Notes under the pieces: generated by a model | What the model saw: only the letters and a program-made list of their open reading frames with translations | Databases searched by the model: none | Told to the model about the DNA's origin: nothing | Shown: positions 40,926-52,908 of the stretch, one piece after another | Position numbering within the stretch: the first letter of the stretch is position 1 | Layout of the letters: each line of letters begins with the position of its first letter | NCBI RefSeq assembly: GCF_001485435.1 | Contig: NZ_BCMS01000001.1 | Location: forward strand, 2,904,001 to 2,968,000 | Direction: 5' to 3' | Source of the DNA: Deinococcus grandis | GTDB lineage: Bacteria; Deinococcota; Deinococci; Deinococcales; Deinococcaceae | DNA: 64,000 nucleotides | Program-made: the position numbers and the translations under genes

Positions 40926-41828
40926 ATGGCGTACAAGGACTACTACGACGTGCTGGGCGTGTCGCGCGGCGCGTCCGACGCGGACATCAAGAGCGCGTAC
41001 CGCAAACTGGCCAAGCAGTACCACCCGGACAAGAACGCCGGGGACGAGAAGGCCGCCGAGCGGTTCAAGGAGATCGGCGAGGCCTACGCGGTCCTCAGCG
41101 ACCCGGAGAAACGCAAGGTGTTCGACCAGTTCGGGCACACCGGGCAGGTGCCCCCCGGCTACCAGGGCGGCGGGTTCCAGGGTGGGGACTTCGGCGGCTT
41201 CGACGGGTCGCAGTTCAGTGACTTCTTCCAGGGGCTGTTCGGCGGGGCCGGGCGGCGGGGCGGCGCGGGCTTCCAGGGGGGCGCGCAGGTGAACCTCGAG
41301 GACCTGCTCGGCGGCGGCCTGGGCGGTGCGGGGCAGAGTCGCCGCTTCGTGCAGAACGTGGAAGGCGAGCTGCAGGTCACGCTGGAGGAAGCCTTCAGCG
41401 GCTCGGACGAGGTCATCAACGTGGACGGCAAGCGCCTGAGCCTGCGCGTCCCGGCGGGCACGCGTGACGGCGCGCGCCTGCGGCTGGCCGGGCAGGGCCC
41501 CGGCGGTGGGGACGTGCTGCTGACCATCCGCGTGCTGGAGGACGCCCGCTTCGACCTGTACGGCGACCACCTGACCACCAGCGTGGACGTGCCCGCGCCC
41601 GTCGCGGCGCTGGGTGGGGACGTGACCGTGCAGACCCTGAGCGGCAAGGGCAACCTGAGCGTGCCACCGGGCAGCAGCGGGGGGCGGCGCATGCGGCTGC
41701 GCGGGCAGGGCTGGCCGAAGAAGGACGGCACGCGCGGCGACCTGTACGTCCGCCTGAACGTCACCGTGCCCGCCACTCTGAGCGACGAGCAGAAGGAGCT
41801 GTACCGCAGACTGCGCGACCTCGGGTAA
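40926..41828 (+). CDS. dnaJ: DnaJ/CbpA-type co-chaperone without zinc finger
   Basis: A 300-residue Hsp40. The J-domain (1-70) has the HPD motif in KLAKQYHPDKNAG. A Gly/Phe-rich linker covers about 75-135. Two C-terminal beta domains follow directly (LQVTLEEAFSGSDEVI; LSVPPGSSGGRRMRLRGQGW). The four CxxCxGxG zinc motifs of full DnaJ are absent, so this is a type II (CbpA-like) protein, as in Thermus. It stimulates DnaK ATPase and delivers clients. AAGGGAGGAG precedes the ATG. A strong terminator follows. Confidence 0.95.
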   Translation: MAYKDYYDVLGVSRGASDADIKSAYRKLAKQYHPDKNAGDEKAAERFKEIGEAYAVLSDPEKRKVFDQFGHTGQVPPGYQGGGFQGGDFGGFDGSQFSDFFQGLFGGAGRRGGAGFQGGAQVNLEDLLGGGLGGAGQSRRFVQNVEGELQVTLEEAFSGSDEVINVDGKRLSLRVPAGTRDGARLRLAGQGPGGGDVLLTIRVLEDARFDLYGDHLTTSVDVPAPVAALGGDVTVQTLSGKGNLSVPPGSSGGRRMRLRGQGWPKKDGTRGDLYVRLNVTVPATLSDEQKELYRRLRDLG

Positions 41829-41838
41829 CTCCATCAGC

Positions 41839-41872
41839 GAAACGCCCCCGCCGGTCTGGTCGGGGGCGTTTC
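41839..41872. terminator. Bidirectional terminator between dnaJ and the SDR gene
   Basis: GAAACGCCCCCG pairs perfectly with CGGGGGCGTTTC over a 10-nt loop. It lies 10 bp after the dnaJ stop and 10 bp before the stop of the convergent SDR gene, with short T-runs in both directions. Confidence 0.85.
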
Positions 41873-41881
41873 TCCTGCGGG

Positions 41882-42850
41882 TTACTGCCCGGTCTGTTCG
41901 ATCAGCTCCTCGCTGAGGGTCCAGAGGCGGCGGGCGCTGTCTGCGTCCAGGGCGTGGGGCTTGTACCCGAACAGCGGGTTGGGGTTGGCCTCGTCCAGCG
42001 GGGTGCTCTGCTGGAGGTCTTCGAGGAACAGGCCGCCCACGCCGTCCAGTTCGGGCGCGGTGGCCGCCCAGACGGTGGTGCTCGCGCCCTGCGCGGGGGT
42101 CTTGAAGGCGGGATTGGGCACGCCGTTCTCGTCGATCCAGCCGCGGCGCTGCGCCTCGCCTTCGGGCATGTGCTTCTGCAGGCCGGTCATGATCCCGCCG
42201 GGGTGCACGGCGTTCGCGGTGATCCCATGGTCGGCGTAGCGGCGGTTGAGTTCGGCGGCGAACAGGGCGTTGGCGGTCTTGCTCTGCCCGTACGCCTGCC
42301 AGGGGTCGTAGGGGGTCGCCCGGAAGTTCGGGTCGTCCCAGCGGATGTCGCTGATGCGGTGGCCGCTGCTGCTCAGGGACACGACCCGGGCGGGCGCGGC
42401 AGCCAGCAGCGCGGGCATCAGCAGGCGGGTCAGCTGGAAGTGCCCCAGGTGGTTCGTGCCGAACTGCGTCTCGAAGCCGTCGGCGGTCTGACCCTGCGGG
42501 GTGGCCATGACGCCCGCGTTGTTGATAAGCATCCTGATCTGCGGGGCGAGCGCGAGGATCTCTCCGGCGGCCTGCCGGACCGACGCGAGTGAGCCGAGGT
42601 CCAATTGAACGACGTGCACGTCGCTGTTCCCGGTGGCCTGGGCGAGGTCACGGGCGACTTCCCCACCGCGCGCGGTGTCGCGGACGGGCATGATCACGCG
42701 CGCCCCGGCACTTAGCAGGGCGCGCACGGTCTCGATGCCCAGTCCGGAGGCCGCGCCGGTCACGACGGCGGTCTGGCCGGTCAGGTCGGTGTCTTTCAGG
42801 AGGTCGGTGGCGTCGGCGCGGGGGGCCAGTGGGCTCTTGATCGGGGTCAT
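41882..42850 (-). CDS. Short-chain dehydrogenase/reductase (retinol-dehydrogenase-like)
   Basis: A 322-residue NAD(P)-dependent oxidoreductase. The cofactor motif TGxxxGxG is TGAASGLG near residue 31, NNAG is near residue 108, and the catalytic Ser and YxxxK (YGQSK) lie near residues 158 and 186. Length and motifs fit the extended classical SDRs related to retinol dehydrogenase/WW-domain oxidoreductase, often used on lipophilic or xenobiotic carbonyls. TACGGT ends 6 nt before the ATG (leaderless), and a palindrome lies between -35 and -10, pointing to repressor control. No regulator is adjacent. Confidence 0.92.
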   Translation of the reverse strand: MTPIKSPLAPRADATDLLKDTDLTGQTAVVTGAASGLGIETVRALLSAGARVIMPVRDTARGGEVARDLAQATGNSDVHVVQLDLGSLASVRQAAGEILALAPQIRMLINNAGVMATPQGQTADGFETQFGTNHLGHFQLTRLLMPALLAAAPARVVSLSSSGHRISDIRWDDPNFRATPYDPWQAYGQSKTANALFAAELNRRYADHGITANAVHPGGIMTGLQKHMPEGEAQRRGWIDENGVPNPAFKTPAQGASTTVWAATAPELDGVGGLFLEDLQQSTPLDEANPNPLFGYKPHALDADSARRLWTLSEELIEQTGQ

Positions 42851-42856
42851 GCGGAC

Positions 42857-42887
42857 ACCGTAGTCCTTCGAGTGCGCTCGAAGTCAA
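42857..42887 (-). promoter_or_regulatory. SDR promoter with overlapping palindrome
   Basis: On the minus strand TTGACT (-35, complement of 42882-42887), 19 bp, TACGGT (-10, complement of 42857-42862). A perfect 7-bp inverted repeat with a 4-base centre, CTTCGAG-TGCG-CTCGAAG (42866-42883), fills the spacer, an ideal place for a repressor. Confidence 0.6.
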
Positions 42888-42917
42888 CGCCGAGGTCACA
42901 GGATGGAGGACTGCTCA

Positions 42918-42956
42918 AGAGGGGGCAGCCAGGGAAAGACCCCAGCCGCCCCCTCT
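42918..42956 (-). terminator. Hairpin after the CBS-domain gene
   Basis: A perfect 9-bp inverted repeat AGAGGGGGC/GCCCCCTCT, 21-nt loop, 9 bp after the stop of the CBS gene on the minus strand. No long T-tract. Confidence 0.55.
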
Positions 42957-42964
42957 GCCCCGCT

Positions 42965-43381
42965 TCAGACCGTGGGCTGGCTGATGCCCTGCAGGGCCTG
43001 CTCGTCCGCGCCGCCGCTGGCGCGCGTAGCGAGGTCGGCGAGGCTCACGATCCCGACGACCTTCGCGCCGTCCGTGACGGGCAGGCGGCGCAGCTGGCGG
43101 TCCGCCATGGCCTTCGCGGCGTCCTGCACGCTGGTGCCCGCGTCCATCGTGAACACGCTGCCGGTGGCGTAGTCGGTCGCGGCGCTGCCCAGGTCGTGCC
43201 CGTAGGCCACGGCGCGGATGACGATGTCCCGGTCGGTGATGATGCCGCTGAGCGTGTCGCCGTCCATGATGAGCACGTTGCCGATGTCCTGCTCGCGCAT
43301 CAGCGTGGCGACCTCCTTCAGGGTGGCGCGGGGATCGGTGGTGGTCAGGTCGGTGGTCATGATGTCGCGCAGGGTGGTCAT
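42965..43381 (-). CDS. Tandem CBS-domain protein
   Basis: A 138-residue protein made of two CBS motifs: MTTDLTTTDPRATLKEVATL with GIITDRDIVIR, and VFTMDAGTSVQDAAKAMADR with GIVSLADLATR. Stand-alone CBS pairs bind adenosyl ligands such as AMP, ATP or SAM and act as energy or redox sensors. The start at 43381 is chosen because a TACGGT -10 ends 6 nt upstream; a longer frame to 43456 would include this promoter. The target enzyme is unknown. Confidence 0.92.
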   Translation of the reverse strand: MTTLRDIMTTDLTTTDPRATLKEVATLMREQDIGNVLIMDGDTLSGIITDRDIVIRAVAYGHDLGSAATDYATGSVFTMDAGTSVQDAAKAMADRQLRRLPVTDGAKVVGIVSLADLATRASGGADEQALQGISQPTV

Positions 43382-43462
43382 ACCCTGACCGTACCCCCCG
43401 CCCTTCCGAACTGCATGGGAACCCGCCCAAACCGGGCGGGGAGAATCTTGAGGCAACGCAGA

Positions 43463-43489
43463 GGGCCGCCCACGCGTGGCAGGCGGCCC
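43463..43489 (-). terminator. Hairpin after the subtilase gene
   Basis: GGGCCGCC/GGCGGCCC, perfect 8-bp stem with an 11-nt loop, 12 bp beyond the subtilase stop codon on the minus strand. Confidence 0.6.
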
Positions 43490-43501
43490 ATCCGGCGACG
43501 T

Positions 43502-46033
<2,532 letters not shown>

Positions 46034-46131
46034 GAGGCCCAGCCTAGGGGGTGGCGCGTGACGGCCTCTGAACGGAACGTGAGGAGACCTTGACGTCCAG
46101 TCAGGCGCGCATCAGCCGCGGGCGGGGCGGG

Positions 46132-46857
46132 TCAGCGGGTGTACTCGACGATCAGTTCCCGGTCGAAGTCGTCGACCTTGCGGTCGATCATGCTCTTGCG
46201 GGTGTAGCTCAGCAGGACGCGGCCACTGCCCAGGTGCAGCAGGTTCAGCGTGCCGCGCACGCCGTTGCCGATCTGGGCGTTGTTGCCGTTCATGCGCCAC
46301 TGGAAGCCGCTGCGGACCAGCAGGCCCCGGTCGGGGTCGTCGTTGGCGGGCACGGCGACCGGGCGGGCGCTGAAGCCTTCCGGGCCGCGCATCTCGCCGG
46401 TCTTCAGGTCGATGCTGACGCCCTTCAGGACGCCGTTCATGTACGGGCCGTCCCCGAAACTGACGCGGGTCGCGTCGCGGCTCACGGTCAGGCGGAAGGT
46501 CTTCCCGGTGGACGCCAGGGTGTTCTGGAAGACGATGTAGCGCTTGAAGTCCTCGGCGCTGATGTTCAGCCGCTTGTCGTACGTGGGGGCCACGCCGCGC
46601 GCGGCGGTCGCGGTGACCTGCCGCAGCACCTCGCGGTCCCCGCCCGCCCCGGCCACGACGAGTTCCAGCGCGACCGTGGAGATGCTGGGGCGCCGTTCAA
46701 GCAGCGTGACGGTCTGCCCGGCCTGGGGGAGCAGCGTGCCGATCTTCGCCTGCCATCCGGAAGGCAGTGGGGGCGGGATGCTGGTCGAGACGGCCAGGGC
46801 GGCGCCGAGCGCGCCCAGGGTCACCGCACTCCAGGTTGTGCACCGCGCCGCTCTCAT
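46132..46857 (-). CDS. Exported protein of unknown function
   Basis: A 241-residue protein with an N-terminal hydrophobic signal-like segment (SAVTLGALGAALAVSTSI), then a beta-rich soluble domain (KTFRLTVSRDATRVSFGDGP; RGTLNLLHLGSGRVLLSYTR). No cysteines remain after the signal region and no known motif is seen. TATTCT ends 8 nt before the ATG, which supports this start and leaderless expression. It is not recognised. It lies between an exported protease and aldolase genes, each separately transcribed. Confidence 0.75.
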   Translation of the reverse strand: MRAARCTTWSAVTLGALGAALAVSTSIPPPLPSGWQAKIGTLLPQAGQTVTLLERRPSISTVALELVVAGAGGDREVLRQVTATAARGVAPTYDKRLNISAEDFKRYIVFQNTLASTGKTFRLTVSRDATRVSFGDGPYMNGVLKGVSIDLKTGEMRGPEGFSARPVAVPANDDPDRGLLVRSGFQWRMNGNNAQIGNGVRGTLNLLHLGSGRVLLSYTRKSMIDRKVDDFDRELIVEYTR

Positions 46858-46973
46858 TCAAGGTGAGAATAGAGCCGCCGGGTGAGAGTTTCCCGCTGTC
46901 AGGCGGCCCGAAGATGAATGCGGCGGTCAGTCCCGGATCAGCTGACCCGGGACCGGCCGCCTGCCGGGAAGGC

Positions 46974-47891
<918 letters not shown>

Positions 47892-47925
47892 GTGAATACC
47901 TCCTTGAGCGTCCCCACTCTACCCG

Positions 47926-47943
47926 GAGTGACCGTGATCACAC
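47926..47943. promoter_or_regulatory. CRP/FNR-like palindrome between fba and an aminotransferase gene
   Basis: AGTGA-CCGTGA-TCACA (47927-47942) fits the CRP consensus TGTGA-N6-TCACA except for one base. It covers the expected -35 region of the fba promoter and lies about 50 bp before the -10 of the divergent aminotransferase gene. Deinococci have CRP-family regulators; binding is inferred. Confidence 0.45.
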
Positions 47944-48001
47944 TCGGGGGCCGTCCACATGACTGGGCCGCGCGGGGTAGACAGGGGACTACCATGCGGG
48001 C

Positions 48002-49228
48002 ATGACCACCCCCTCCCCCGCCCCGCTGGCCTTCGATCTGGACGGCACGCTGTCGCGCCGCGCGCAGAGCATGACGGCCAGCGCCATCCGCGAGATCCTG
48101 AAGGTCACGCAGCAGCCGGACGTGATCAGTTTCGCCGGGGGCCTGCCCGCGCCGGAGCTGTTCCCGCTGGACGAGGTGCGCGCCGCGAGCAACCGCGTGC
48201 TGGACGTGTACGGCCCGGCGGCGCTGCAGTACTCGACGACCGAGGGGCACGCGCCGCTGCGCGAGTGGATCGGCGCGCAGGCGGGCATCCCGGCGCGGAA
48301 CGTGCAGATCGTGACGGGCAGCCAGCAGGGCCTGGACCTTCTCGGCAAGGTCCTGATCGACGAGGGGGACGTGGTGCTCGTGGAGGCCCCCACGTACCTG
48401 GGCGCGCTGCAGTCCTTCCAGCCGTACCTGCCCCGGTACGTGCAGGTGCCCACCGATGACGGCGGGATCGACGTGGACGCGCTGGAGGAAGTGTTGAAGA
48501 CCACGCGCGCGAAGCTGCTGTACGCCGTGCCGAACTTCCAGAACCCCACCGGCCGCACCCTGAGCGCCGAGCGGCGCCGCCGCCTCGTGGAACTCACGGC
48601 GCAGCACGGCGTCCTGCTCATCGAGGACGACCCGTACGGGCAGCTGCGCTTCACGGGCGAGGCCGCCCCCAGCCTCTACAGCCTGGGCCTGGACCTGCAC
48701 GGCGACGCGGACCGCAACCACGTCATCTACTCCAGTTCGTTTTCCAAGACGCTGGTGCCGGGCCTGCGCGACGCGTGGGTGCAGGCCGCCGCGCCGATCA
48801 TCAATAAACTGATCCAGGCGAAGCAGGGCGCGGACCTGCACACGCCGACCTTCAACCAGATGATCATCGCGGAACTCGTGGACAGCGTGCTGCCGCGTCA
48901 GATCGAACGGGTGCGGCAGGCGTACGGCGAACGCGCCCGCCTGATGCTGGAGCGCATCCACGCGGACTTCCCGGCCGGGGTGCAGTCCACCACGCCCGAG
49001 GGCGGCATGTTCCTGTGGCTGACCCTCCCGCAGGGCGTGGACACCCAGGCGCTGCTGCCCCGCGCCGTCGCGCGCAAGGTCGCGTACGTGCCCGGCAGTC
49101 CCTTCTACGCCCTGGGCGGCGGGGAAAACACCATGCGCCTCAGCTACAGCAACGCCACGCACGAACAGATCACGCGCGGCATCCACGCGCTGGGCGACAC
49201 GCTGCGCGAGGCTCTGAACGGCGACTGA
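48002..49228 (+). CDS. PLP-dependent aminotransferase, LysN/MocR-type fold I (2-aminoadipate-like)
   Basis: A 408-residue class I/II aminotransferase. The cofactor lysine is in SSSFSKTLVPGLRDAW near residue 243; substrate motifs include ISFAGGLPAPELFP, PNFQNPTGRT and IEDDPYGQLRF. The pattern GGLP, YG..GH..LR and SFSKTL.PGLR is that of LysN, the 2-aminoadipate/multi-substrate aminotransferase of Thermus lysine biosynthesis. GLRDAWV replaces the more usual GLRLGW. TACCAT ends 6 nt before the ATG: leaderless. Lysine (alpha-aminoadipate route) or leucine/aromatic transamination are both possible. Confidence 0.9.
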   Translation: MTTPSPAPLAFDLDGTLSRRAQSMTASAIREILKVTQQPDVISFAGGLPAPELFPLDEVRAASNRVLDVYGPAALQYSTTEGHAPLREWIGAQAGIPARNVQIVTGSQQGLDLLGKVLIDEGDVVLVEAPTYLGALQSFQPYLPRYVQVPTDDGGIDVDALEEVLKTTRAKLLYAVPNFQNPTGRTLSAERRRRLVELTAQHGVLLIEDDPYGQLRFTGEAAPSLYSLGLDLHGDADRNHVIYSSSFSKTLVPGLRDAWVQAAAPIINKLIQAKQGADLHTPTFNQMIIAELVDSVLPRQIERVRQAYGERARLMLERIHADFPAGVQSTTPEGGMFLWLTLPQGVDTQALLPRAVARKVAYVPGSPFYALGGGENTMRLSYSNATHEQITRGIHALGDTLREALNGD

Positions 49229-49246
49229 GCCGTATCATCAGGCGCG

Positions 49247-50092
49247 ATGAGTGACGCACCGCTTGGCGTGTTCGACAGTGGCGTGGGCGGCCTGAGCGTC
49301 CTGGGGGACCTGCGGCGGGCGCTGCCGGGCGAGGACCTGCTGTACCTGGCGGACACGGCGCACGTCCCGTACGGCGCGCGGCCCGACGGGGAGATCCGTG
49401 AGCTGACGGCACGGGCGGTGTCGGCGCTGCACGCGCGGGGCGTGAAGGGCGTGGTGGTGGCGTGCAACACGGCGTCGGCGTTCAGCCTGGGGGACCTGCG
49501 TTCGCGCTTCGACATGCCGGTGATCGGGCTGGTCCCGGCGGTGAAACCGGCGGTCCTGGCGACCCGGTCGGGGGTGGTGGGGGTGCTGGCGACGCCGGGC
49601 ACGATGCGTGGGACGCTGCTGGCGGACGTGATCCGCGAGTTCGCGGACCCGGCGGGTGTGCAGGTCCTGAAGGCGGTGAGTACGGAGCTGGTCCCGCTGG
49701 TGGAGGCCGGGCAGGCGGACTCCGCGCGGGCGCGTGAGGTGCTGCGCGAGATCCTGACGCCGGTCGCCCAGGCCGGGGCGGACGGGCTGGTGCTGGGCTG
49801 CACGCACTACCCGTTCCTGGCGGGCAGCATCCGCGCGGAGTTCGGGGACACGTTCATGCTGCTGGACAGCGGCGCGGCGGTCGCGCGGCACACGCGGCGG
49901 GTGCTGGAGGAGCGCGGCCTGCTGAGTGCCCGGACCTCGGGCGGCACCGAGGCGTTCCTCGTGACGGGTGATCCCGCGAGGGCCGCGCCGGTCGTCACGG
50001 ACCTCCTGTCCCGTGCGCTGGGGGCCGCGAACGTGCAGAATGAGGGGGAAATTCACCGGGCTCCGCCCAGAATCGAGCGCATACAGACATGA
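49247..50092 (+). CDS. murI: Glutamate racemase
   Basis: A 281-residue cofactor-independent racemase making D-glutamate for peptidoglycan. The N-terminal motif is VFDSGVGGLSVL; the two catalytic cysteines are in VACNTAS near residue 72 and LGCTHYPFL near residue 184. TATCAT ends 8 nt before the ATG. The stop overlaps the rph start by 4 bp (ATGA), so RNase PH is translated by coupling. Confidence 0.97.
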   Translation: MSDAPLGVFDSGVGGLSVLGDLRRALPGEDLLYLADTAHVPYGARPDGEIRELTARAVSALHARGVKGVVVACNTASAFSLGDLRSRFDMPVIGLVPAVKPAVLATRSGVVGVLATPGTMRGTLLADVIREFADPAGVQVLKAVSTELVPLVEAGQADSARAREVLREILTPVAQAGADGLVLGCTHYPFLAGSIRAEFGDTFMLLDSGAAVARHTRRVLEERGLLSARTSGGTEAFLVTGDPARAAPVVTDLLSRALGAANVQNEGEIHRAPPRIERIQT

Positions 50093-50820
50093 CCCAGCCC
50101 ATCCGCGAAGGCCGCGACCTCCTCACGCCCCGTCCCATCACCGTCAAGCGGGGCGTGAACCCGCACGCGCCCGGCAGCGCGCACCTGATCATGGGCCGCA
50201 CCGAGATCCTCGCGACCGTGACCCTGGAAGAGAAGGCCGCGCCGCACATGCGCGGCAGCAAGGAAGGCTGGCTGACCGCCGAGTACTCCATGCTGCCCCG
50301 CGCCACGAACGACCGGCAGGCCCGCGAACGGAACCTGCAGAACGGCCGCCGTCACGAGATCCAGCGGCTGCTGGGCCGCGCGCTGCGCGCCGGGATGGAC
50401 CTGCGCTTCTTCCGCAACCAGACGCTGTACGTGGACTGCGACGTGCTGGTCGCGGACGGCGGGACGCGCGTGGCGAGCATCCTGGCGGGGCACGCGGCGC
50501 TGCACGACTTCTGCGACCGCCTGATCCAGAAGGGCCGCCTGACCGACTGGCCCATCTCGCGCAACATCGGCGCGGTCAGCGTGGGGCTGGTCGGCAGCGA
50601 GATCCGCGTGGACCTCGATTACGCCGAGGACAAGGTGGCCCGCGCGGACCTGAACGTGGTCGCCACGAGCGACGGCCTGATCGTCGAGGTGCAGGGCGGA
50701 GCCGAGGAAGGCGTCCTGACGCACGACGAGTACGTGGGCATGCTCGCCACCGGCACGCGCGCCGTGCAGGACATCATGGCCGACCTGACCCGGCAGCTGT
50801 CCGTCATCCAGGGCATGTAA
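50089..50820 (+). CDS. rph: Ribonuclease PH
   Basis: A 243-residue phosphorolytic 3'-5' exoribonuclease that trims tRNA precursors. It carries the family sequence HLIMGRTEILATVTLEEKAA, the phosphate-binding region LTAEYSMLPRATNDRQAR, and the metal-site stretch VRVDLDYAEDK-like (IRVDLDYAEDKVARAD). The start ATG overlaps the murI stop. It ends 99 bp before the next gene. Confidence 0.97.
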   Translation: MTQPIREGRDLLTPRPITVKRGVNPHAPGSAHLIMGRTEILATVTLEEKAAPHMRGSKEGWLTAEYSMLPRATNDRQARERNLQNGRRHEIQRLLGRALRAGMDLRFFRNQTLYVDCDVLVADGGTRVASILAGHAALHDFCDRLIQKGRLTDWPISRNIGAVSVGLVGSEIRVDLDYAEDKVARADLNVVATSDGLIVEVQGGAEEGVLTHDEYVGMLATGTRAVQDIMADLTRQLSVIQGM

Positions 50821-50919
50821 GCCCAGCTCCGCTTGACTGAAGGGTTGCCCAAGCGTGGGGGCGCACGAGGGCCGGGCGTGCCTGCGCTAGACTCCGGGAC
50901 AGTTCAAGGAGGGCAAGGC

Positions 50920-51276
50920 ATGAGTGTGACGAGATTCATCGGGCGGGCGCTGCTCGCGAGCATCTTCATCAAGAGCGGCCTGGATCACCTGCAGAACCCC
51001 GAACCTATCGTGCGCGCGGCGCGCGGCGCGGAAGTGCCGGAACCCGAACTGGCCGTGAAGGTCAACAGTGGCGTGATGGTCGGCGCGGGCGCGCTGATGG
51101 CGGCGGGCCTGCTGTCCCGCCCGGCCAGCGTGGCCCTGGCCGCCAGCCTCATTCCGACCACCGTGATCGGTCATCCCTTCTGGGACAAGCAGGGCAAGGA
51201 GCGGCAGCAGCAGCAGACGCAGTTCCTGAAGAACATCGCGCTGTTCGGCGCGCTCCTGATCGTCAGTAAGGAGTAG
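50920..51276 (+). CDS. DoxX-family membrane protein
   Basis: A 118-residue four-helix membrane protein starting IGRALLASIFIKSGLDHLQN, the DoxX signature of a membrane helix followed by a Gly-containing loop. Partners of DoxX proteins include oxidoreductase and thiol-metabolism systems; no partner is adjacent. The start at 50920 is chosen for its AAGGAGGG site. A TAGACT box lies about 30 nt upstream, giving a short leader. A longer upstream frame has no support. Confidence 0.88.
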   Translation: MSVTRFIGRALLASIFIKSGLDHLQNPEPIVRAARGAEVPEPELAVKVNSGVMVGAGALMAAGLLSRPASVALAASLIPTTVIGHPFWDKQGKERQQQQTQFLKNIALFGALLIVSKE

Positions 51277-51286
51277 AGGGTTGAAA

Positions 51287-51329
51287 GGTGATGGTTGATA
51301 GGTGGGGGCACCCTCTATCGACCATCACC
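51287..51329. repeat. Dispersed inverted repeat, probable bidirectional terminator
   Basis: GGTGATGGTTGATAG (51287-51301) pairs with CTATCGACCATCACC (51315-51329) with one G-T pair. A second, weaker match extends to 51344 (CTTCACCATCACCC). It lies between the convergent doxX-like and corA stops. The arm sequence is close to that at 40115-40133. Confidence 0.65.
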
Positions 51330-51345
51330 TCTTCACCATCACCCG

Positions 51346-52281
<936 letters not shown>

Positions 52282-52437
52282 GCGCGGCCTTCAGGGTGGG
52301 GCATGGGGCGACCTCCGGGGATGGGTGGGGCGTGGTCAGAGGTCGACTGGGCGGTTCGCCGTCCAGGGTGTGGGGGTCTGGGGTCACGTCATCACCTCCT
52401 CGGGGGTCGCGCGCCCGTGCGGGGCGCGGCGGGACCC

Positions 52438-52467
52438 ATGCTAGCCCCGCCGTGAGGGGCGCGGCAA
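52438..52467 (-). promoter_or_regulatory. Promoter of the corA leader transcript
   Basis: On the minus strand TTGCCG (complement of 52462-52467), 18 bp, TAGCAT (complement of 52438-52443). The transcript would begin near 52431 and carry a leader of about 150 nt before corA, long for this genome. Confidence 0.5.
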
Positions 52468-52499
52468 GGGGCACCGCCGCGCGCCTCCCCCGGGTGCGG

Positions 52500-52877
52500 T
52501 CAGTGGCGCTCGGCGAGCACCTCGATCTCCACGCGGACGTCGCGGGGCAGCCGGGCGACCTGCACGGTGCTGCGCGCGGGGTACGGGGCGGGGAAGTGCG
52601 CTTCGTACACGGCGTTCATGGCGGCGAACTCGTTCATGTCGGCCAGGAACACCGTGGTCTTCACGACCCGCGCGAGGTCGGTTCCGGCGGCGGCCAGCAC
52701 CGCCTTGAGGTTCGCGATGACCTGTTCGGTCTGCTCGGTGATGCCGCCCTCCACCAGGGTGCCGTCGGGCGTGAGGGGAATCTGGCCGCTGGTGACGACC
52801 AGGTTGCCGAAGACGGTGGCCTGGCTGTACGGGCCGATGGCGGCGGGCGCGTCGGGCGTCTGGATGATGTCTTTCAT
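52500..52877 (-). CDS. ridA: RidA-family enamine/imine deaminase
   Basis: A 125-residue Rid protein that hydrolyses reactive enamines such as 2-aminoacrylate from PLP enzymes. Family features: APAAIGPYSQATVFGNLVVT SGQI at the N-terminus, the catalytic Arg in the PARSTVQV segment near residue 107, and the C-terminal Glu in VRVEIEVLAE. TATGCT ends 6 nt before the ATG: leaderless. It stands after the PP2C gene on the same strand with 31 bp between. Confidence 0.94.
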   Translation of the reverse strand: MKDIIQTPDAPAAIGPYSQATVFGNLVVTSGQIPLTPDGTLVEGGITEQTEQVIANLKAVLAAAGTDLARVVKTTVFLADMNEFAAMNAVYEAHFPAPYPARSTVQVARLPRDVRVEIEVLAERH

Positions 52878-52908
52878 GCGGGCAGCATACCCGGCGGCGC
52901 GTGTCGCC

